Assembly (NCBI GenBank): GCA_951800675.1
Contig: CATOKC010000122.1
Span: 1 to 9,780, forward strand
Source: an uncultured Oscillibacter sp.
GTDB lineage: Bacteria > Bacillota_A > Clostridia > Oscillospirales > Oscillospiraceae
Length of the DNA stretch: 9,780 nucleotides
Direction: 5' to 3'
Position 1 is the first letter of the stretch, and every line of letters starts with the position of its first letter. Under the pieces are notes generated by a model. It searched no databases. It saw nothing but the letters and a program-made list of their open reading frames with translations, and was not told the DNA's origin. A program made the translations under genes and the position numbers. Of the stretch, positions 5,853 to 9,780 are shown piece after piece.

Positions 5853-8666
5853 TCAGCCGCCTGCCATCAGCTGGGAGAAGTAGGAGCTCTGAGAGTTCAT
5901 CTGCTGGATGAGCTGCTCCAGGCGGGAGAACTGGTTGGTATAATAGTCCACCTGATCGTTCATCTTGTCCTCCCACCGTTCGATCTGCTCGTCGATCCGG
6001 TTGAGCTCCTGTTGGATGGTGTTGTTGTACATGGTGCTGGGAGCCAGGGGAGAGCCCGCCTTTTCCACCAGCACGCCCTTGCCGCCCTCGGTCTTGCCGT
6101 AAATTTCCAGGGGCTGCTTCAGCGCCTGCATCAGCCCGTTGCTCTTGGAGCCGGACTCCACGCTGGCGGTAAAGGCGTCCCGAACCTTGTCGGGATCGTT
6201 GTTCAGGGCGCTGCGGAATTTATCCTCATCAAACTCCAGCGTGCTCAGGCCGTTGGAATAGTTCACCGTGATGCCCGCCTCCCGAAGGGCCACGCCATGC
6301 TCGCCGGTCATGGAGATGGCGGATGTCATGCGCTGGTAGAGGGAAGCCAGGTCCCGGTCACCGAAGAGGATGCCCTGCTTTGCCTTTTCATTCCAGTTCT
6401 TAATAAAGCTCTCGCTGGCATCCTCTTCATCCTCGGCGGTCAGGGGCTCGTAATACGCGCCGTTGGACCTCTGGGCCGGAAGGGTGGAATAGGCGTCCTT
6501 GATTTCCTTCGCCATGGCGTTGTAATCTTCCACCATCTGCTTCACCGCGTCCACAATTTTGTCCGCGTCGGAGCTGGTCTCGAAGCTAACGGCCTCGGTG
6601 TCCACCTTTTCCAGCTTTTCTGTCATGACCTTGCCGACTTCCGCCGCCTGGTCCGCGGTGGCGTCGAAACGCAGCTCGCCGTCTTTGCCCAGACGCGCGT
6701 AAACCTCAACTCCATTTTGGTTTTTAAAGGTCAGCTTTCCGTCTGTGCCAAATTCGCCGGTGATTTCCTTTCCGGTTTTCTCGTCGGTGAAAATCAGCTT
6801 CCCGTTGACTTCCTTGGCGGCAATCTCTTTCTCGCCAATGGAGAAGAGCAGCTCGCCCTTGTCATTCTTTGCCTGCTCCTGCTTGGTCTCATAGCCAAAG
6901 GTTCCCTTGAGGTTGATGGTCATGCCGTCCATTTCCACCTCGTTGGAGCTGCGGGTAATCTCTCCCAGGGAGGTGCCGTTGACGCTGGCTTCAAAGATGG
7001 CGTCCTGGCCCTTGGTGTAGGTTCCCTTTTTGTCGTCGTCATAGGTGCCGGGAGCCCCAAAGAGCTTGCTGGACAGGCCCTCAAAGCGAATCTCGCTGGC
7101 CGCGCCGGTGTCCTTGGCCGTGAGGGTCAGCTCGTTGGTAAGCTTGGAGTAGCCGACCTTTACTCCCGAGTCGCTGTTGCCGTTCATGGTATCAAAGACC
7201 GTGCTCAAAGAGGTATTTTTGGAGAACTGTCCGATTTCCTTGCCGTTGACCATGAAGGAATAGAGGGTGTTCCCCTCGGAATCGGTTTCGTACACATACT
7301 CGCCGTTCTCATCCGTTTCGTACTCGCCGGGAATTTCCTTCCCGTTTTCATCTTTTTTGAGCTTCTTGATCGCCTCCAAACCCTTGAAGCCGTCCTCACC
7401 CAGAAGCTCGCCCAGGGTCTTGTTGGTATTCAAGTAGCTGGTGACCCGCTTGCTTTCACCAAAGCCCAGCATCTCGCCCTTGCTGGCGTTGACGGAGAAG
7501 GTGGAGCCCTTGGGGGCCTCAAACTGGAGCTGAATCCCCGGCCAGTCCTCGTTCTTGTCGCTCACCGTGAGCTTTCCCTTGCCAAAGGCCTCGTCAATGC
7601 TCTCCTGGAGCTTGGCGAGGTACGCCTCGTCCCGCTCCGCTCTCGGGAGGTCCTCGTCAATGTCGTCCTTGCCGGGCAGCTGGATGGTTTTGGTCTTGCC
7701 GTCCAGCGTAATTTCCAGGCTGGCGCCCCGGGAGGACAGGTAATCCAGGGTCGTCATATTCGTGATCTTCAAGGCGTTCGGGGAAACGGACAGAGATTTG
7801 ATCTGCTTCCCCACCTCGGAGCTGGGTTCCTTTCCGCCCAGCAGGTGCTCCTTTACGGTGCCGCTGGCGCTGCTGACATAAACGCCGTTTCCCTTCGGGT
7901 CCTTGAAGGTGATTTGGCCGTTTTCTCCCAGCTCAGCCTTTATCACATTATTCAGCAGCTCCTCGCCGGTATAGGTCTTGGTTCCAATGGAGACGTCCTG
8001 TTCCGAAAGCTGCTTGTTGATGTCGTCCACCAGCTTTTGGGCGGCGCTCTTCGTCACGTTTCCCTCGGCGTCCACATCGTCCAGATACGGTTTGGTCTCG
8101 TCAAACTCAATGGTCAGGGAGCTTTCGGCGTTGGCGCCGCCGTACTTCAAGGTCAAAGACCCGTTCAGCTTGCCGATGTTGAGCCCCTTATCCAGGTCCA
8201 ACGTCCCGTCGGCGGCGGCGATGACGCTGGACTGCCCAAAAGCGGCGGTTGTGCCATCCAGGGCAGTGCCGCTGAACTTGTAGGTGGCGGCGGTCGCCAG
8301 CTGCTTCACCCGGTCGATGCGCACGTCGCTGCTGGCCCGGCCGGTGGCGGAGATCAGGTCCTTGTTGGCACCCTTGGTCACGGTCTTTACCGCCTGGTCA
8401 AAGAAGCTGGCGGACATCAGGTTGTTGCTGGAGCGGTAGGAGGTGTACTTGCTGAGGAAGGAGGACATCTTGTTGATCATGCTCCTGTAGGCATCCTGCT
8501 TCCACTCAGTTTTCGTTCGCTTTTGGTTCAGGGCCGAGATTTTATTTTTGTACGCGGAGATCGCGTTTTCGATCATGCCCTCCGTGTCCATACCGCTGGC
8601 AAGGCCGGTAATCACGTTTCGGTTCCCGTAAATGCTTCTAGAGCTGCTCACGCCGCTGACTGCCAT
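5853..8666 (-). CDS. fliD: flagellar filament cap protein FliD (large variant)
   Basis: FliD forms the oligomeric cap at the tip of the growing filament, folds incoming flagellin and can act as an adhesin. The N-terminal FliD domain is clear: ITGLASGMDTEGMIENAISA (19-38) followed by the helical KRTKTEWKQDAYRSM region. The C-terminal FliD domain covers about 550-930. It includes a GQDAIFEASVNG...ITRSSN pattern (553-575), helices around 700-790 and a final coiled coil (about 880-930) needed for cap assembly. At 937 residues it is much longer than the usual ~450-700. The extra length lies in the middle, the surface-exposed variable D2/D3 part, including Gly/Lys/Glu-rich beta-hairpin repeats near 437-480 and 601-668. 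AGGAG (8676-8680) is 9 nt before the start. Secretion is by the flagellar type III route, so the absence of a signal peptide is expected. Confidence 0.96.
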   Translation of the reverse strand: MAVSGVSSSRSIYGNRNVITGLASGMDTEGMIENAISAYKNKISALNQKRTKTEWKQDAYRSMINKMSSFLSKYTSYRSSNNLMSASFFDQAVKTVTKGANKDLISATGRASSDVRIDRVKQLATAATYKFSGTALDGTTAAFGQSSVIAAADGTLDLDKGLNIGKLNGSLTLKYGGANAESSLTIEFDETKPYLDDVDAEGNVTKSAAQKLVDDINKQLSEQDVSIGTKTYTGEELLNNVIKAELGENGQITFKDPKGNGVYVSSASGTVKEHLLGGKEPSSEVGKQIKSLSVSPNALKITNMTTLDYLSSRGASLEITLDGKTKTIQLPGKDDIDEDLPRAERDEAYLAKLQESIDEAFGKGKLTVSDKNEDWPGIQLQFEAPKGSTFSVNASKGEMLGFGESKRVTSYLNTNKTLGELLGEDGFKGLEAIKKLKKDENGKEIPGEYETDENGEYVYETDSEGNTLYSFMVNGKEIGQFSKNTSLSTVFDTMNGNSDSGVKVGYSKLTNELTLTAKDTGAASEIRFEGLSSKLFGAPGTYDDDKKGTYTKGQDAIFEASVNGTSLGEITRSSNEVEMDGMTINLKGTFGYETKQEQAKNDKGELLFSIGEKEIAAKEVNGKLIFTDEKTGKEITGEFGTDGKLTFKNQNGVEVYARLGKDGELRFDATADQAAEVGKVMTEKLEKVDTEAVSFETSSDADKIVDAVKQMVEDYNAMAKEIKDAYSTLPAQRSNGAYYEPLTAEDEEDASESFIKNWNEKAKQGILFGDRDLASLYQRMTSAISMTGEHGVALREAGITVNYSNGLSTLEFDEDKFRSALNNDPDKVRDAFTASVESGSKSNGLMQALKQPLEIYGKTEGGKGVLVEKAGSPLAPSTMYNNTIQQELNRIDEQIERWEDKMNDQVDYYTNQFSRLEQLIQQMNSQSSYFSQLMAGG
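6663..6866 (-). repeat. short tandem beta-hairpin repeats inside FliD
   Basis: Residues 601-668 of FliD contain four successive units of about 17-20 residues. Each centres on a turn plus strand: DKGELLFSIG, NGKLIFTDE, DGKLTFKNQ and DGELRFDAT. The units are divergent at DNA level but share the D/N-G-K/E-L-x-F core. They lie in the variable exposed region of the cap protein. Confidence 0.6.
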
Positions 8667-8691
8667 ATGATAACACTCCTTTCAGGAATTC

Positions 8692-8728
8692 CGATGACAT
8701 CCGGACCAGCCCGGGTCCATGTCCATCG
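8692..8728 (-). repeat. imperfect 37-nt dyad in the fliD leader
   Basis: In minus-strand RNA CGAT, GACAT and GGACC pair with GGTCC, ATGTC and ATCG around a 6-nt loop. There is a single-G bulge on the 5' side and a two-G bulge on the 3' side, giving 14 base pairs. It ends about 11 nt before the fliD Shine-Dalgarno sequence. It could be a translation-control hairpin or a protein-binding operator in the divergent promoter region. Confidence 0.5.
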
Positions 8729-8763
8729 AAGTTAGAATTTTTTTGATATTCCTCTATGTTTTT

Positions 8764-8771
8764 TTATCGAC
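8764..8771 (-). promoter_or_regulatory. possible sigma-28 -10 element for fliD
   Basis: The minus strand reads GTCGATAA, 7 of 8 to the sigma-28 -10 consensus GCCGATAA, about 98 nt before the fliD start. The expected TAAA -35 element is not present at 15-16 nt upstream. Late flagellar operons with fliD are often sigma-28 controlled, so the site is plausible but unproven. Confidence 0.3.
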
Positions 8772-8777
8772 ATATAG

Positions 8778-8783
8778 TATAAT
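8778..8783 (+). promoter_or_regulatory. sigma-A-type -10 box (TATAAT) for the parA gene
   Basis: A perfect TATAAT lies in an AT-rich stretch about 50 nt before the parA-like start codon. The 6-mers at 15-18 nt upstream (for example TATGTT) are poor -35 matches, and no extended TGn is present. It would predict transcription starting near 8790 and a leader of about 40 nt. It overlaps the region that would drive fliD on the other strand. Confidence 0.45.
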
Positions 8784-8816
8784 AAAAATAAGAGGTCCCC
8801 GTTTAGTTTTTACAGT

Positions 8817-8823
8817 AAGGAGG
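8817..8823 (+). promoter_or_regulatory. ribosome-binding site deciding the TTG start of parA-like gene
   Basis: AAGGAGG sits 8 nt before the TTG at 8832-8834. The first five bases can pair with TCCTT (8828-8832), forming a small 5-bp hairpin that includes the first base of the start codon. Together with the TTG this would be expected to lower translation. Confidence 0.7.
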
Positions 8824-8831
8824 AAAATCCT

Positions 8832-9629
8832 TTGACACAGGTTATCACCGTCACGAATCAAAAGGGCGGCGTGGGCAAAACCACCACCGTTTCCGCGCTG
8901 GTTTGCGGCTTAAAGCAGCGGGGCGCGCGGGTCCTGGGCGTCGATCTGGACCCCCAGGGCAATCTGGGCTTCACCCTGGGCCTGGACATTGGCGAGTGCA
9001 AAACCGTCTACGACGTGCTCACTGGCGCCTGCCCCATCGAGCGGGCCATTTCCCACACGGAGTACGGCGACGTTCTCGCCTCGGACATCATGCTCTCCAC
9101 CGCCGAGGTGGAATTCACCGCCCCCCGGCGGGAGTTCATGCTCTCCCAGCAGCTGGATGTGGTGAAGCCCCATTATGATTTCGTCATCATCGACACACCG
9201 CCGGCTCTGAATATCCTCACCATCAACGCCTATGTGGCCTCCACCGGGCTCATTGTCCCCATGGAGGCGGAGGTCCTCAGCCTGGTGGGCGTCTCGCAGA
9301 TTCAAGACACCATCGAGACCGTCCGCAAATCCTTCAACCCGGACCTGAAGGTCCTGGGCATCCTTTTGAACAAGTACGACCGCCGTCTGACCCTCTCCCG
9401 GGAGATTCTGGATCTGGCGGAGTCCGTGGCGGAGCAGCTGGGCAGCCAGGTGTTCCACACCAAGGTCCGCCGGAGCGTCAGCGTGGCGATGGCCCCCGCC
9501 CACGGGCAGAGCGTTCTCACCTACCAGCCCGGGTCCAAGGCCTCCGCGGACCTGCGGAAGATTGTGGACGCTGTGGCGGGTCCGGCCTTCCCGGCCCCCC
9601 GTCCCGCTCCTCTGACCAAGTGGTTTTAA
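8832..9629 (+). CDS. ParA/Soj-family ATPase
   Basis: This 265-residue cytoplasmic ATPase has the deviant Walker A KGGVGKTT (11-18) with its signature lysine, the A' motif VDLDPQGN (37-44) and Walker B VIIDTPP (118-124). It has the C-terminal DNA-contact region typical of Soj (KVRRSVSVAMAPAHGQSVLTY, 211-231). Length matches chromosomal Soj (~250), with no N-terminal helix-turn-helix as in plasmid ParA type Ia. Such proteins dimerise with ATP, bind DNA non-specifically and position chromosomes or protein clusters with a ParB-like activator. No parB or parS-like site is evident here. It is divergent from fliD and followed after 35 nt by another gene, so the pair may form a two-gene unit. The start is TTG, supported by AAGGAGG. 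The flagellar regulator FlhG is a MinD-type relative, but the motifs here fit ParA/Soj better. Confidence 0.93.
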   Translation: MTQVITVTNQKGGVGKTTTVSALVCGLKQRGARVLGVDLDPQGNLGFTLGLDIGECKTVYDVLTGACPIERAISHTEYGDVLASDIMLSTAEVEFTAPRREFMLSQQLDVVKPHYDFVIIDTPPALNILTINAYVASTGLIVPMEAEVLSLVGVSQIQDTIETVRKSFNPDLKVLGILLNKYDRRLTLSREILDLAESVAEQLGSQVFHTKVRRSVSVAMAPAHGQSVLTYQPGSKASADLRKIVDAVAGPAFPAPRPAPLTKWF

Positions 9630-9664
9630 GGTATTGACTTTTCTGATGTAAAGGAGTTTTCGTT

Positions 9665-9780
9665 ATGGCATCCAACAACAGCAGCAAAACCGCCCATGTG
9701 ATGAACCTGCTCAGCAAAAATCGCGGCCCCGCCTCCGAGCCGGCGGCAGAGCCCAAGGCAGAGGCCGCCCCGCCCCAGGA
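9665..9780 (+). CDS. N-terminal fragment, possibly a ComFB-family protein
   Basis: An ATG at 9665 is preceded by AAAGGAG with an 8-nt spacer, and the frame stays open to the right edge for 38 codons. The peptide starts MASNNSSKTAHVMNLLSKNR and then becomes Pro/Ala/Glu-rich (from about residue 21), indicating a disordered linker before a folded domain beyond the edge. It begins 35 nt after the ParA-like stop in the same direction, so the two genes are likely co-transcribed. The opening resembles my recollection of Clostridia proteins annotated as late competence ComFB family, but no domain residue is visible in the window. The coding call is good and the family call is tentative. Confidence 0.6.
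   Translation, partial: MASNNSSKTAHVMNLLSKNRGPASEPAAEPKAEAAPPQ

Noticed and set aside
5829..8735. Plus-strand open frame of 968 codons opposite fliD
   Set aside because: It is antisense to an unmistakable fliD, has no recognisable domain, and is explained by GC-ending codon bias that removes stops from the opposite frame.
8743..8748. TTGATA as -35 box for the parA promoter
   Set aside because: It is 29 nt from the TATAAT box, far beyond the usual 16-18 nt.

Overview
The window comes from a flagellated, GC-rich Clostridia-type Firmicute. The evidence is strong AGGAGG-type ribosome-binding sites, a few TTG starts, heavy use of GC-ending codons, and recognisable fliD, fliS and chemoreceptor genes. 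A gut Oscillospirales relative (Oscillibacter, Intestinimonas or Flavonifractor type) is my best guess from codon style and gene content. I could not test this with a search.

Positions 8666 down to 1 (minus strand) hold one co-directional run. It reads fliD (filament cap), fliS (flagellin chaperone), a small helical protein in the usual fliT position, an FtsE-like ABC ATPase without a permease beside it, a methyl-accepting chemotaxis protein, a large FtsA-fold protein with beta-grasp-like C-terminal domains, and the start of a Lys/Ala-rich protein that leaves the left edge. The gaps between fliD, fliS and the fliT-like gene are 27 and 8 nt, so these three are probably one transcript. The later genes are separated by 140, 63, 182 and 36 nt. 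The 140- and 182-nt gaps hold strong hairpins and the 63-nt gap holds a sigma-28-like -10 box, so differential expression or processing along the run is plausible.

Positions 8667-8831 form a divergent control region. To its right, on the plus strand, are a ParA/Soj-type ATPase (8832-9629) and the first 38 codons of another gene (9665 onward, cut by the edge), whose N-terminus loosely resembles proteins of the ComFB family.

The fliD, fliS, fliT-like and receptor genes make up an ordinary late flagellar and chemotaxis module. The unusual aspect is the company they keep: an FtsE-like ABC protein with a degenerate signature motif, an FtsA-fold protein with extra beta-grasp-like modules, and a ParA ATPase. 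The second main point is the 182-nt leader before the FtsA-like gene. It contains a perfect 17-bp hairpin and three short segments that could pair in mutually exclusive ways, and it looks like a cis-acting RNA or dispersed element. No RNA genes, insertion sequences, CRISPR arrays or phage genes were seen, and no gene-free stretch exceeds 300 bases.
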